Numbered from the stretch's first letter, positions 51,819-61,062 are shown. The stretch: DNA of 64,000 nucleotides from Faecalicatena faecalis (GCF_012524165.2 NZ_JABACJ020000015.1:47914-111913), one strand, 5' to 3'. Notes: generated by a model from the letters alone, not told the origin. Numbers and translations: made by a program.

Positions 51819-51853
51819 AACCCTTGGAAACTTTGTGTTTTCAAGGGTTTTTA
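51819..51853 (+). terminator. Terminator after rpsI
   Basis: AACCCTTG (51819) pairs with CAAGGGTT (51842), followed by TTTTTA. Confidence 0.85.
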
Positions 51854-51892
51854 GTATATGAATTAAGCAGAAAAATAGTAGGAGGTATACCA

Positions 51893-53038
51893 GTGCTGCG
51901 GATAGGAATAGCCGGAATCGGTTACATAGCGGAAACATACATTAAACTGCAGGCGGAACGGAAGATCAAAGGCTGTGTGATTTGTGCCATATGCAGCAGA
52001 AACAGGGAGCACATGCAGGAAGTACAGTCCGGATACAAACTGGACAATGCAGAGTTGTACACGGACTATGGGGTGATGCTGGATAGCGGTCGCATTGATG
52101 CAGTCCTGATCTGCACGCCCCATCGGATGCATATTAAAATGGCGAGGGAAGCTCTGGACAGAGGGATTCACGCTCTGGTAGAGAAACCAGTGGGCGTGTG
52201 TATCGATGAGGGGGAAGAACTTCTGCATACGGTACATTTACATCCGGAACTGACTGCAGGAGTACTTTACTGCCGAAGAACAAGTAAAGCGTATGGAGAG
52301 CTCCGGCGGATGATATCTGGGGGAGAATTAGGCGCTATTAAGAGGGTCAATTGGCTGATAACGAATCTTTACCGTACACAGGCGTATCACAGTTCCCAGG
52401 CTTGGAAGGGGACATGGAAAGGCGAAGGCGGCGGACTTCTGTTGACCCAGGTGTCTCACCAGATGGATCTGCTTGTCTGGCTTATGGGAATGCCAGGGCA
52501 GGTGCAGGGCTTTTGCGGTTATGGTATAGAGAGAGAAATTGAAGTTGAGAATGAGGTATTATTGCAAATGTGGTATCCAGGGAATACTACTGTACAGTTC
52601 ATAGCCTCTTCCAGAGAATTCCCAGGTACGAACCGTATAGAAATCAGCGGGAGTAAGGGGCAGGTGATTTTGGAAAATGATAGAGATATGAGGTACCGGA
52701 AATTGACACTGGATGAGCGGGAGTATTCCAGAACGACAGATGAGGTATATGGAAGTATACCATATGTGGAGGAAACTAAGAGGTTCGATGATGCGGACAA
52801 TTCGGTACAACAGGCTGCAATTGTAAATAATTTCATTCAAGCGGTACAGGGCAGGGAAAATGTGCTGTGTCCTGTGGAGGAAGCGTTAAAGTCCTTGGAA
52901 CTGATCAATGGTGCCTATCTGTCATCGTGGCGTGAGCAGGCGGTCCGGTTTCCGTTGAATTCAAGAGAATATAAAGAAGAATGGGAGAAGCGCTGCAATG
53001 AAAAAGAGGGTAATGATAAGCAATGCCACAATCGTTAA
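51893..53038 (+). CDS. Gfo/Idh/MocA-family oxidoreductase
   Basis: A 381-residue dehydrogenase with an N-terminal Rossmann domain (IGIAGIGYIAE), the catalytic EKPVGVC and a C-terminal beta-sheet domain containing GGLLLTQVSHQMDLL. GTG 51893 is the start, after AGGAGGTATACCA; the longer frame runs through the rpsI terminator. Members act on sugars, inositols or their derivatives; the substrate here is unknown. Its start lies in a 17-base sequence repeated before the next gene. Confidence 0.88.
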   Translation: MLRIGIAGIGYIAETYIKLQAERKIKGCVICAICSRNREHMQEVQSGYKLDNAELYTDYGVMLDSGRIDAVLICTPHRMHIKMAREALDRGIHALVEKPVGVCIDEGEELLHTVHLHPELTAGVLYCRRTSKAYGELRRMISGGELGAIKRVNWLITNLYRTQAYHSSQAWKGTWKGEGGGLLLTQVSHQMDLLVWLMGMPGQVQGFCGYGIEREIEVENEVLLQMWYPGNTTVQFIASSREFPGTNRIEISGSKGQVILENDRDMRYRKLTLDEREYSRTTDEVYGSIPYVEETKRFDDADNSVQQAAIVNNFIQAVQGRENVLCPVEEALKSLELINGAYLSSWREQAVRFPLNSREYKEEWEKRCNEKEGNDKQCHNR

Positions 53039-53090
53039 TGCGTTTGCAACCCCGGCAGAAATGAACCAGTTCGCGATTGGAAGACAGTAG
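52998..53090 (+). CDS. Possible 30-residue ORF or gene remnant
   Basis: An ATG frame inside the end of the oxidoreductase gene, MKKRVMISNATIVNAFATPA and 10 further residues, stops in the 17-base repeat. A weak GGGAGAAG site precedes it. It resembles the start of a larger enzyme cut short, but it may be chance. Confidence 0.25.
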   Translation: MKKRVMISNATIVNAFATPAEMNQFAIGRQ

Positions 53091-53102
53091 GAGGTATACC
53101 AG

Positions 53103-54509
53103 ATGTTATTTGCAATGTTTTTTATATTTCTTGATTTGTTTATGGTAGGTATTGCATATGCGGTCTACGGCAGCAACAAAAAATACAAGCAAGGGATGCT
53201 TCTGGGAGTGCACATTCCCTCCTATGCGGTGGAAGAGCCGGAGGTTGTCGCTATATTAGAGAAGCATAAGCGCTTTACAAAGCGGTTCTACATTTGGAAC
53301 TTTATTGTTTCTACTGGAATCTGTTTTCTGTCTTTGTGGCACTTTTCTATTTTTTTGATAATATGGTGTTTGTGGCTGGGAGAATTTTTCGGCGGGGCTA
53401 TGCTTGTCCTATTTTATTCCCACCGAAAACTATATGATTTCAAAGTGAAAAAAGGGTGGTATGGGGCGTCTGACAGCAAGATTATTGTAGTTGATACAAA
53501 AGTCAGCACCTCCAGTAATAAGCCTCCTTTTCCAATTTGGTGGCATCTTCCAGCCGTCATATCAGGGCTGGGAGTATGTATGCTGCCGTCTGTGCTGGAA
53601 TTTTTGAACAAGGAATATGAATCGTGGATTTTTGTCCTGATTTTTATAATGATGGAGGGAATGTTTATAATGCTCCATATGTGTACTAATCGGACGCGGA
53701 ATAAGATCTACAGCAGTGACATGGAGATAAATAAGCGGGTCGACCAGGTGGTGAAGAGAATCTATTCGGGAATCTGGCTCATCAGCGGTTACTGCAATTG
53801 GAGTTCCTTTTTGGCGTTGGTATATCTTTCTGACAAACAGAAGTGGATCGGTGGTTGGGGAACTGCAGCATATATCGGCCTTCAGACACTCGCAGGCCTG
53901 AGTATATTGCTGGGGATTTTTTATCTTGGTTATAAAAAGAAAGAGATTCTGGATCAGGATACGAAGCCATTATATGTAGATGACGATATTTATTGGAAGA
54001 ATGGATGGTATAGTAATCCAAATGATAAACGGATGTGGGTGCAGGACTGGGTCTGTGACATGAATTACACGACCAATATGGCGAGCAGAGGGGGAAAGAT
54101 ATTTACCTTTGGCATATTGGGAGTGGTAGCTGGCATATTAATCGTCATGTGCGCTATGTTTCTGAAGGTGGATTTTACTCCGGTGTATTTAAAGGTGGAT
54201 CAAGCCCAGGCTGCTGTTATAGCACCAATGTACGGAGTCGAGATCGAACCAGATGAAATTAAAAGCGTAGAGGTGATAGAAAAACTTCCTGATGATTCTG
54301 TCACTAAGACAAATGGCTTTGCGGATGACAAGCAGCTTCTTGGTAAGTTTCGCGGTAAAGAAATGGGGCACTTTAGAGCATACATTTATAAAGGGTATTC
54401 CCCTGTCCTGAAAATTGAACTTACGGACACGATAATCTACATCAACAGTAAGGATTCTGGCGATGTTAAGATATGGTATAGAGAACTCAATACCCTCTTG
54501 CACAAATAA
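53103..54509 (+). CDS. Large membrane protein of unknown function (DUF5808-like)
   Basis: A 468-residue protein with about seven to eight hydrophobic segments. The segment DDIYWKNGWYSNPNDKRMWV in the middle recalls DUF5808, and the N-terminal part recalls DUF1648/SdpI-type proteins. After a last helix near 345-360, a soluble tail (about 365-468) looks like a bacterial PH-type domain (VKIWYRELN at its end). The ATG follows AGTAGGAGGTATACCAG, identical to the site of the upstream oxidoreductase gene. Function unknown; SdpI-type proteins in other Firmicutes act in immunity or membrane stress. Confidence 0.75.
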   Translation: MLFAMFFIFLDLFMVGIAYAVYGSNKKYKQGMLLGVHIPSYAVEEPEVVAILEKHKRFTKRFYIWNFIVSTGICFLSLWHFSIFLIIWCLWLGEFFGGAMLVLFYSHRKLYDFKVKKGWYGASDSKIIVVDTKVSTSSNKPPFPIWWHLPAVISGLGVCMLPSVLEFLNKEYESWIFVLIFIMMEGMFIMLHMCTNRTRNKIYSSDMEINKRVDQVVKRIYSGIWLISGYCNWSSFLALVYLSDKQKWIGGWGTAAYIGLQTLAGLSILLGIFYLGYKKKEILDQDTKPLYVDDDIYWKNGWYSNPNDKRMWVQDWVCDMNYTTNMASRGGKIFTFGILGVVAGILIVMCAMFLKVDFTPVYLKVDQAQAAVIAPMYGVEIEPDEIKSVEVIEKLPDDSVTKTNGFADDKQLLGKFRGKEMGHFRAYIYKGYSPVLKIELTDTIIYINSKDSGDVKIWYRELNTLLHK

Positions 54510-54526
54510 TTGCTTCATGCTATACT
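54498..54526 (+). promoter_or_regulatory. Promoter inside the end of the membrane protein gene
   Basis: TTGCAC (54498-54503), 17 bases, TATACT (54521-54526) with the extended element TGC. It would start transcripts near 54533, inside the following hairpin. Confidence 0.7.
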
Positions 54527-54559
54527 CCTTCTAAAAACATTTTAGGAGGAGTATTTTTA
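54522..54559 (+). terminator. Terminator hairpin overlapping a promoter and a ribosome binding site
   Basis: ATACTCCTTCTAAAA (54522-54536) pairs with TTTTAGGAGGAGTAT (54540-54554) with one mismatch, then a T run. The right arm contains the GGAGGAG site of the next gene, whose ATG is at 54562. Transcripts starting near 54533 lack most of the left arm. Confidence 0.8.
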
Positions 54560-54561
54560 TT

Positions 54562-55887
54562 ATGGATTCAGACCCTGACGGGAACACGATTTTGTTTCAA
54601 TTGTTACTCTTATTATTTTTCACTTTAATGAACGCATTTTTTGCCGGAGCCGAGATGGCGGTGGTCTCTGTGAACAAGAACAGGATCCGCAGCATGGCGG
54701 AGGAAGGCAACAAAAAGGCGGTCGTAATCCAGAGCCTCTTTGAGGATTCTACGAAGTTTCTTTCCACGATCCAGGTAGCGATTACATTTGCAGGATTTTA
54801 CTCCAGTGCATCTGCGGCAGCGGGAATAGCACCGGCGCTTGCAGGCTGGCTTGAAAGCCTTCATGTGCCATACAGCATGGCGATAGCAAGGAATGGCGTG
54901 ACCCTGCTTTTAATGTTCTTCAACCTTGTATTCGGTGAGCTTGTGCCGAAGAGGATTGCGCTGCAGAAGGCAGAGGCGTTCTGTATGCTTACGGTGATGC
55001 CGATCCATTATATTTCAAAGGTGCTTTCGCCTTTTATCAAGATGCTTTCTGTTTCAACAAAAGGCGTATTGAAGCTCTTGCGGATGAAGACAGAAGATCA
55101 GGAAGAGGCTGTGACTGAGGAAGAAATCAAGGCTCTTTTGAAAATGGGAAATGAGAATGGTACTTTTGAGGATGAAGAGCGTGAAATGATTAATTCTGTC
55201 TTCTCTTTTGATGACAGGAGCGCAAGGGAAGTGATGGTTCCGAGGCGTGATGTCTATGTTCTGGATGTGGAGGAACCTTTTGCCACTCTGGCAGATGAAA
55301 TTCTGGAGTCCAGACATTCCAGAATCCCGGTCTATGAAGGGAATATTGATAATATCATCGGTATTCTGCATATCAAGGATGTCATGATTGAAGCAAGAAA
55401 AAATGGCTGGGATCAGATGGATATCCGAAAACTCGTAAGAAAGCCATTTTTTGTTCCGGATACTAAGGATGCGGACGAACTATTCCGTGAACTTCAGAGG
55501 CTGCGCAGACATATGGCTGTGCTGGTGGATGAGTATGGCGGGTTTTCAGGTATCGTTACCGTGGAAGACTTGGTGGAGGAAATCATGGGTGAGATCAGCG
55601 AGGAGTACGAGGAAGTTATCCAGGATATTGTGATGCTGGGAGAGAATGAATATCTGCTTGACGGTGGCGCTCTGGTGGATGATATCAACGAAGAGATGGG
55701 ATTAAAGCTTCAGACAGAAAATTATGATACCTTGTCCGGCTATCTGATTGAACAACTGGGGTTCATCCCTGAGAAGGGGAGTCATCAGAAGATAGAGTCA
55801 GATGGAGTCGAGTTTATCATAGAAGAGGTGAAGGGCAACCGGATCAATAAGGTGAAGGCGTGCCTTACAGGGCATAAGACGCCTTGA
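54562..55887 (+). CDS. CNNM/HlyC-CorC family membrane protein with CBS domains
   Basis: A 441-residue protein: a DUF21 membrane domain with four helices (about 10-195), a CBS pair (about 215-335, with MVPRRDVYVLD and SRIPVYEG) and a C-terminal CorC_HlyC domain (about 345-435). Family members are linked to magnesium or cobalt efflux and are often called hemolysins, though haemolysis is doubtful. The conserved Pro and Gly of the DUF21 core are present (FGELVPKRIALQ). It has its own promoter just upstream. Confidence 0.93.
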   Translation: MDSDPDGNTILFQLLLLLFFTLMNAFFAGAEMAVVSVNKNRIRSMAEEGNKKAVVIQSLFEDSTKFLSTIQVAITFAGFYSSASAAAGIAPALAGWLESLHVPYSMAIARNGVTLLLMFFNLVFGELVPKRIALQKAEAFCMLTVMPIHYISKVLSPFIKMLSVSTKGVLKLLRMKTEDQEEAVTEEEIKALLKMGNENGTFEDEEREMINSVFSFDDRSAREVMVPRRDVYVLDVEEPFATLADEILESRHSRIPVYEGNIDNIIGILHIKDVMIEARKNGWDQMDIRKLVRKPFFVPDTKDADELFRELQRLRRHMAVLVDEYGGFSGIVTVEDLVEEIMGEISEEYEEVIQDIVMLGENEYLLDGGALVDDINEEMGLKLQTENYDTLSGYLIEQLGFIPEKGSHQKIESDGVEFIIEEVKGNRINKVKACLTGHKTP

Positions 55888-55923
55888 AACTATGCTGGTA
55901 AACGAAAAAACTTCGCTTAGTTA

Positions 55924-55952
55924 TTGAACTTACGCCTGTTCGCAGTTATAAT
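55924..55952 (+). promoter_or_regulatory. Promoter of the purine gene pair
   Basis: TTGAAC (55924-55929), 17 bases, TATAAT (55947-55952). Confidence 0.75.
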
Positions 55953-56000
55953 AAAGCTGTATATCAGAAAAATTCATGGAAGACAAAGGAGAGCCATCTT

Positions 56001-56714
56001 ATGAAAATGTTATCAATCGAACAAGAATTAAAGGGCAACTCTTATCCTGGAAGAGGGATTATCATCGGGAAGAGTGCAGACGGCAAAAAGGCTGTGACCG
56101 CTTATTTTATCATGGGCCGCAGTGAGAACAGCCGTAACCGGATTTTTGTGGAGGATGGAGAAGGAATCAGAACACAGGCATTTGATGAGTCAAAACTGAC
56201 AGACCCGAGCCTGATTATCTATGCACCTGTACGTGTATTGGGCAACAAGACGATCGTGACGAACGGAGACCAGACCGATACTATTTACGAAGGTATGGAT
56301 AAGCAGATGACATTTGAACAGAGCTTACGCTCAAGAGAATTTGAGCCGGATGGTCCTAACTATACACCACGTATCTCAGGAATCATGCATCTTGAGAATG
56401 GGAACTACAATTATGCGATGTCGATCTTAAAGAGCAACAATGGAAACCCGGAGAGCTGCAACCGCTATACATTTGCATACGAGAATCCGGCAGCAGGCGA
56501 GGGACATTTTATCCATACATACATGTGTGATGGAAATCCACTGCCGAGCTTTGAGGGAGAACCGAAGCTGATTTCAGTACTGGATGACATCGAAGAGTTT
56601 ACGTCCCTGTTATGGAACAGCCTGAACGAGGACAATAAGGTCTCTCTGTTTGTGCGCTATATTGATATCGAGACAGGTAAGTATGACACTAAGATTGTGA
56701 ACAAGAACCAATAA
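56001..56714 (+). CDS. purO: IMP cyclohydrolase (PurO-like)
   Basis: A 237-residue protein of the PurO family, first known in archaea. It closes FAICAR to IMP, the last purine step. Conserved parts include YPGRGIIIGKS, YFIMGRSENSRNR and the RYTFAYENPAAGEGHFIHTY block. It replaces the cyclohydrolase half of bifunctional PurH. The transformylase gene follows 24 bases on. The GGAGAGC site fits the ATG. Confidence 0.92.
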   Translation: MKMLSIEQELKGNSYPGRGIIIGKSADGKKAVTAYFIMGRSENSRNRIFVEDGEGIRTQAFDESKLTDPSLIIYAPVRVLGNKTIVTNGDQTDTIYEGMDKQMTFEQSLRSREFEPDGPNYTPRISGIMHLENGNYNYAMSILKSNNGNPESCNRYTFAYENPAAGEGHFIHTYMCDGNPLPSFEGEPKLISVLDDIEEFTSLLWNSLNEDNKVSLFVRYIDIETGKYDTKIVNKNQ

Positions 56715-56738
56715 GAACCCATAAGGAGCGAAGGACAA

Positions 56739-57917
56739 ATGAATGAATTAGAATTGAAATACGGCTGTAACCCGAATCAGAAGCCATCCAGAATCTATAT
56801 GGAGGATGGCAGCGACCTGCCGATCAAGGTATTATGCGGACGTCCGGGATATATCAACTTCCTGGATGCTTTCAATGGCTGGCAGTTAGTGAGTGAATTA
56901 AAGAAAGCGACCGGGCTTCCGGCTGCGACCTCTTTTAAGCATGTATCTCCTGCAGGGGCAGCAGTGGGCCTTCCGCTCAGTGAGACACTGGCGAAGATCT
57001 ACTGGGTAGATGACTTAGGAGAGCTTTCACCGCTGGCCTGTGCTTATGCAAGGGCGAGAGGCGCTGATAGAATGTCCTCTTTTGGAGATTTCATTTCCTT
57101 GTCAGATGTCTGTGACGTGGACACGGCAAGGCTGATCAAGAGAGAGGTATCGGATGGTGTGATCGCTCCGGGATACGAGCCAGAGGCACTTGAGATATTA
57201 AAGCAGAAGAAAAATGGCAATTATAATGTGATCCAGATTGATCCGGATTATGTTCCAGCTCCGTTAGAGCGCAAGGAAGTATTTGGAATTACATTTGAGC
57301 AGGGAAGAAATGAGCTTAAGATCGATGAGAAATTTTTTGCTAATGTAGTAACAGATAATAAAGAAATTCCAGAATCTGCAAAGGTAGACCTTGCAATTGC
57401 AATGATCACTTTGAAGTATACCCAGTCCAACTCTGTCTGCTATGTAAAGGATGGACAGGCAATCGGTATCGGCGCAGGACAGCAGTCCCGTATCCACTGT
57501 ACCAGACTGGCCGGACAGAAGGCTGATAACTGGTGGCTCCGTCAGTGCCCGAAGGTTCTGGAGCTGCCATTTAAGGATGATATCAGACGTGCTGACAGGG
57601 ACAATGCAATCGATCTCTATATTGGGGATGAGTACATGGATGTTCTTGCGGATGGCGTATGGGAGAATACATTTAAGACCAAACCGGAAGTTTTCACAAG
57701 AGAAGAAAAACGCACATGGCTCGATAAGCTCACAGATGTGGCTCTCGGATCTGATGCATTCTTCCCATTTGGAGATAACATTGAGCGCGCCCATAAGAGC
57801 GGCGTGAAGTATGTGGCACAGCCGGGCGGATCGGTCAGAGATGACAATGTCATCGATGCGTGCAACAAGTATCAGATGGCTATGGCATTTACAGGACTGC
57901 GTCTGTTCCACCACTAA
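56739..57917 (+). CDS. AICAR formyltransferase, single-domain (PurH-like)
   Basis: A 392-residue protein equal to the transformylase domain of PurH alone. The catalytic [11 protein letters not shown] (Lys and His) is near residue 66, and the late [23 protein letters not shown] and [10 protein letters not shown] match the PurH end. It makes FAICAR from AICAR and 10-formyl-THF, the substrate of the preceding PurO. The split pair thus does the work of PurH. Confidence 0.93.
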   Translation: MNELELKYGCNPNQKPSRIYMEDGSDLPIKVLCGRPGYINFLDAFNGWQLVSELKKATGLPAATSFKHVSPAGAAVGLPLSETLAKIYWVDDLGELSPLACAYARARGADRMSSFGDFISLSDVCDVDTARLIKREVSDGVIAPGYEPEALEILKQKKNGNYNVIQIDPDYVPAPLERKEVFGITFEQGRNELKIDEKFFANVVTDNKEIPESAKVDLAIAMITLKYTQSNSVCYVKDGQAIGIGAGQQSRIHCTRLAGQKADNWWLRQCPKVLELPFKDDIRRADRDNAIDLYIGDEYMDVLADGVWENTFKTKPEVFTREEKRTWLDKLTDVALGSDAFFPFGDNIERAHKSGVKYVAQPGGSVRDDNVIDACNKYQMAMAFTGLRLFHH

Positions 57918-57941
57918 GACAGACTGGAAAGAGGATGCAAT

Positions 57942-58370
57942 ATGGTACAGGAAACAAGAAGCCCCGAGCAGACATTTGAGATCGGCTTTCGGCTTGGCAG
58001 GAAAGCAAGACCGGGACAGGTCTATACCCTGACCGGTGATCTTGGAGTGGGGAAGACTGTATTTACACAGGGCTTTGCGAAAGGGCTTGGGATAGAAGAG
58101 CCTGTCAGCAGTCCGACATTTACAATTGTGCAGGTATATGAAGAGGGGCGTCTGCCGTTCTATCATTTTGATGTCTACCGCATCGGTGATGTGGAGGAGA
58201 TGGATGAGATCGGATACGAAGACTATGTCATGGGTGAGGGGGTATGCCTGATTGAGTGGGCCAACCTCATCGAAGAGATTCTGCCTCAGAAGCGGACGGA
58301 GATCGTGATTGAGAAAGATCTGGACCAGGGATTCGAATTTCGGAGAATTACAATAGAAGAACTGCCATAA
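57942..58370 (+). CDS. tsaE: t6A-biosynthesis ATPase TsaE
   Basis: A 142-residue P-loop ATPase with TGDLGVGKTVFTQGFAKGLG, SSPTFTIVQVYEE, and FDVYRIGDVEEMDEIG. It works with TsaB and TsaD in making the t6A base at position 37 of ANN-reading tRNAs. It begins 24 bases after the AICAR formyltransferase gene. Confidence 0.96.
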   Translation: MVQETRSPEQTFEIGFRLGRKARPGQVYTLTGDLGVGKTVFTQGFAKGLGIEEPVSSPTFTIVQVYEEGRLPFYHFDVYRIGDVEEMDEIGYEDYVMGEGVCLIEWANLIEEILPQKRTEIVIEKDLDQGFEFRRITIEELP

Positions 58371-58376
58371 GAGAAG

Positions 58377-58406
58377 TCTGCCGGTGCTTAAAAAGACGCC
58401 GGCAGA
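58377..58406 (+). repeat. Inverted repeat between tsaE and tsaB
   Basis: TCTGCCGG (58377) pairs with CCGGCAGA (58399). No T tract follows, so it is at most a weak terminator. Confidence 0.4.
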
Positions 58407-58494
58407 TTCGTGTGGAGTGATTTGTGGGGGTCAGTGAGGTGCTGGCCCCTTTATACCTAAATATGCAGAAGCATGGATGGAGAGGATATAGAAT

Positions 58495-59679
58495 ATGCGT
58501 GTTTTAGCAATCGATAGTTCCGGCCTGACAGCCACGGTCGCCGTGGTGGAAGAGGAGCGGACAATCGCAGAATATACCATTGATTATAAGAAGACCCATT
58601 CTCAGACCTTGCTGCCGATGATCGACGAGGTAGCAAGAATGATTGAGCTGGATCTCTCAACGATAGATGCAATCGCCGTAGCCGGCGGACCAGGCTCTTT
58701 TACTGGTCTTCGAATCGGATCGGCAACAGCGAAAGGATTGGGGCTGGCACTTGGCAAGCCGCTGATCCATATACCGACGGTAGATGGGCTTGCGTACCAG
58801 GTATACGGATGTGAGGATATTATCTGTCCGATCATGGATGCCAGAAGAAGCCAGGTCTATACAGGTCTTTATACATTTTCGACAAAAGCAGGAGTAAAAG
58901 AGGGTACAAGGCAGGTAGATCCTGTCTTTCAGGTGATGCGGATGCAGATGGCTGTGTCCATCGATGATTTGATCCGCCGTCTGAATGCATATGGAAGGCC
59001 TGTGGTGTTCCTTGGCGATGGCGTGCCTGTTTATAAAGATACCATCGATAAATACATCCAGGTACCATATTCTTTTGCACCGTCCTATATGAATCGACAG
59101 AGAGCAGCGGCAGTAGGGGCTCTGGGTATCAAGTATTTGAAAGCAGGAAAATTTGAAAGTGCGATGGAGCATCAGCCAGACTATCTGCGGGTATCTCAGG
59201 CAGAACGTGAGCGGGCCGAGCGAGAAAAGAAGGCAGAGATTATCTGCCGGACGCTGCGTGTAGAAGATGCTGCCGCCATTGCAGAGCTGGAAAGACAGAC
59301 TTTTTCGGATGCATGGAGTGAAAAAGGGGTATTGGATACAATCAAGCTGAGGAATACCATCTGTGTAGCAGCAGAAAAAGCGGGAAGAATCATAGGATAT
59401 CTTATGGCTTACGATGCGGCAGGTGAGGCAGAAATTGCCCGCATTGCGGTGGATAAGGACGTAAGAAGGCAGGGGGTCGGCAGTCTTCTTATGCTGGAGC
59501 TGGAGAACATCTGTGAAGAAAGAAAGATTAAGAAACTGCTTCTGGATGTAAGAGAGAGCAACATGGATGCACGATCCTTCTATGAGGAGGATGGCTTCAC
59601 AGAGGATGGAATACGACAGAAGTTCTATGTCGACCCGGAAGAAGATGCGGTGCTCATGAGCAGGGAGCTTGGAAGATAG
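58495..59679 (+). CDS. tsaB: Fusion of TsaB and RimI acetyltransferase
   Basis: A 394-residue fusion. About 1-235 are TsaB (start RVLAIDSSGLTATVAVVEE, AVAGGPGSFTGLRIG), which scaffolds TsaD in t6A synthesis. A charged linker (ERERAEREKK) leads to a GNAT domain at about 250-394 with the CoA loop DKDVRRQGVGSLL and ESNMDARSFYEEDGF, typical of RimI, which acetylates ribosomal protein S18. In most genomes these are adjacent separate genes. No frameshift joins them; the reading frame is continuous. Confidence 0.94.
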   Translation: MRVLAIDSSGLTATVAVVEEERTIAEYTIDYKKTHSQTLLPMIDEVARMIELDLSTIDAIAVAGGPGSFTGLRIGSATAKGLGLALGKPLIHIPTVDGLAYQVYGCEDIICPIMDARRSQVYTGLYTFSTKAGVKEGTRQVDPVFQVMRMQMAVSIDDLIRRLNAYGRPVVFLGDGVPVYKDTIDKYIQVPYSFAPSYMNRQRAAAVGALGIKYLKAGKFESAMEHQPDYLRVSQAERERAEREKKAEIICRTLRVEDAAAIAELERQTFSDAWSEKGVLDTIKLRNTICVAAEKAGRIIGYLMAYDAAGEAEIARIAVDKDVRRQGVGSLLMLELENICEERKIKKLLLDVRESNMDARSFYEEDGFTEDGIRQKFYVDPEEDAVLMSRELGR

Positions 59680-59850
59680 CCAGGGGTGTGCAAATCTGGA
59701 TGTACAAACTGTTTTTTGACAGGAAATCCAAGTCTTTTATGGAAAACGTCCATTAATTGAGGAAGCACTTCCCACTAGGAACAGGACTAGAAAGCCGATA
59801 TAATAAAGGCGTAACAAAAGTGAAATGCACACAGCACAGGAGGAATTTGT

Positions 59851-60084
59851 ATGCGCCAGTATCAGATAAAAGAAGTAAAAGAAGTAAGTAAGATTGTTTG
59901 TAATCAATGCGGAAAAGAAATACCGGTTGTGAATGGACGGGCAGAAGAAGGTGTATTTAGTGTGGATTACACATGGGGATATTTTTCTGAAAAGGATGGC
60001 GAGAGGCACTCGTTCGACCTGTGTGAGTCCTGCTATGACCGATTGCTCGCGTCTTTTCAAGTGCCGGCAGAAATAGAGGGATAA
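59851..60084 (+). CDS. Small zinc-ribbon-like protein
   Basis: A 77-residue protein with two cysteine pairs, CNQCGK (near 18) and CESCYD (near 61), that could bind one zinc. The middle part is GVFSVDYTWGYFSEKDGERHSF. The family is conserved in Lachnospiraceae as hypothetical, as far as I recall. It begins 172 bases after tsaB-rimI, behind a possible TATAAT at 59799, and its stop lies 2 bases before rnz. Function unknown. Confidence 0.75.
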   Translation: MRQYQIKEVKEVSKIVCNQCGKEIPVVNGRAEEGVFSVDYTWGYFSEKDGERHSFDLCESCYDRLLASFQVPAEIEG

Positions 60085-60085
60085 T

Positions 60086-60991
60086 ATGTTAGATGTATGT
60101 TTACTGGGAAGCGGTGGAATGATGCCGCTGCCTTATCGGTGGCTGACTGCCCTGATGACAAGATTCAACGGCAGCAGTCTGCTGATAGATTGCGGAGAGG
60201 GAACACAGATAGCAATCAAGGAAAAAGGGTGGAGTTTCAAGCCGATTGATGTGATCTGTTTTACACATTATCATGGGGACCATATCAGCGGACTTCCGGG
60301 ACTGCTCCTTACCATGGGCAATGCAGACCGCCGGGAACCCCTTACCCTAATCGGGCCAAAAGGTCTTGAGCGGGTCGTGAATTCTCTTCGGGTGATCGCA
60401 CCTGAACTGCCATTTCCAATTCAATGCGTGGAAATTGAAGGTGCACGCCAGACGTTTGAATTGAATGGGTATCGTTTAAAGGCTTTCAAGGTGAACCACA
60501 ATGTTTTATGCTATGGTTATACATTGGAGATTGACCGTGCTGGAAAGTTTGATGTAGAAAAAGCAAAAGAGCAGGGGATTCCGCAGCAGTATTGGAGTCG
60601 TCTGCAAAAAGGTGATTCTATAGAGGCCGAGGGTAAAGTATTGACTCCAGACATGGTGCTCGGTCCGCCAAGAAAAGGGATTAAACTGACCTATACAACA
60701 GATACGAGACCGGTGGATTCTATCCGGGAAAATGCAGAGGGCTCTGATCTGTTCATCTGTGAAGGAATGTATGGTGAAAAAGAAAAGGCGGCTAAGGCAG
60801 TGGAGTATAAGCACATGACATTTTACGAGGCGGCCCAGCTTGCAAAGGATGCACAGGTGAAAGAAATGTGGTTGACCCATTACAGCCCGTCCCTGACCAG
60901 GCCGGAGGAATATATGGAGGATGTAAGGAAGATTTTTCCGGCAGCAAAACCAGGAAGAGACAGGATGTCTGTAGAGCTGACGTTTGAGTAA
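60086..60991 (+). CDS. rnz: Ribonuclease Z
   Basis: A 301-residue metallo-beta-lactamase-fold nuclease that trims tRNA 3' ends. It has THYHGDHISGLPG (zinc His and Asp), a flexible exosite near 145-165 and the later TYTTDTRP and EYKHMTFYEAAQLA. CCA is not encoded in the tRNA genes of this window, which fits a need for RNase Z cleavage. It is followed by tsaD. Confidence 0.95.
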   Translation: MLDVCLLGSGGMMPLPYRWLTALMTRFNGSSLLIDCGEGTQIAIKEKGWSFKPIDVICFTHYHGDHISGLPGLLLTMGNADRREPLTLIGPKGLERVVNSLRVIAPELPFPIQCVEIEGARQTFELNGYRLKAFKVNHNVLCYGYTLEIDRAGKFDVEKAKEQGIPQQYWSRLQKGDSIEAEGKVLTPDMVLGPPRKGIKLTYTTDTRPVDSIRENAEGSDLFICEGMYGEKEKAAKAVEYKHMTFYEAAQLAKDAQVKEMWLTHYSPSLTRPEEYMEDVRKIFPAAKPGRDRMSVELTFE

Positions 60992-61062
60992 GCAATTAGC
61001 ATTTTGGCAAATCTGTAGTGAATGGTCCGAATCATTTTAAACAGTGTGAGCAGAGGTGGATT

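Noticed and set aside
57264..58166. Long minus-strand frame of 300 codons
   Set aside because: It lies opposite the AICAR formyltransferase and tsaE genes, with no recognisable motif.
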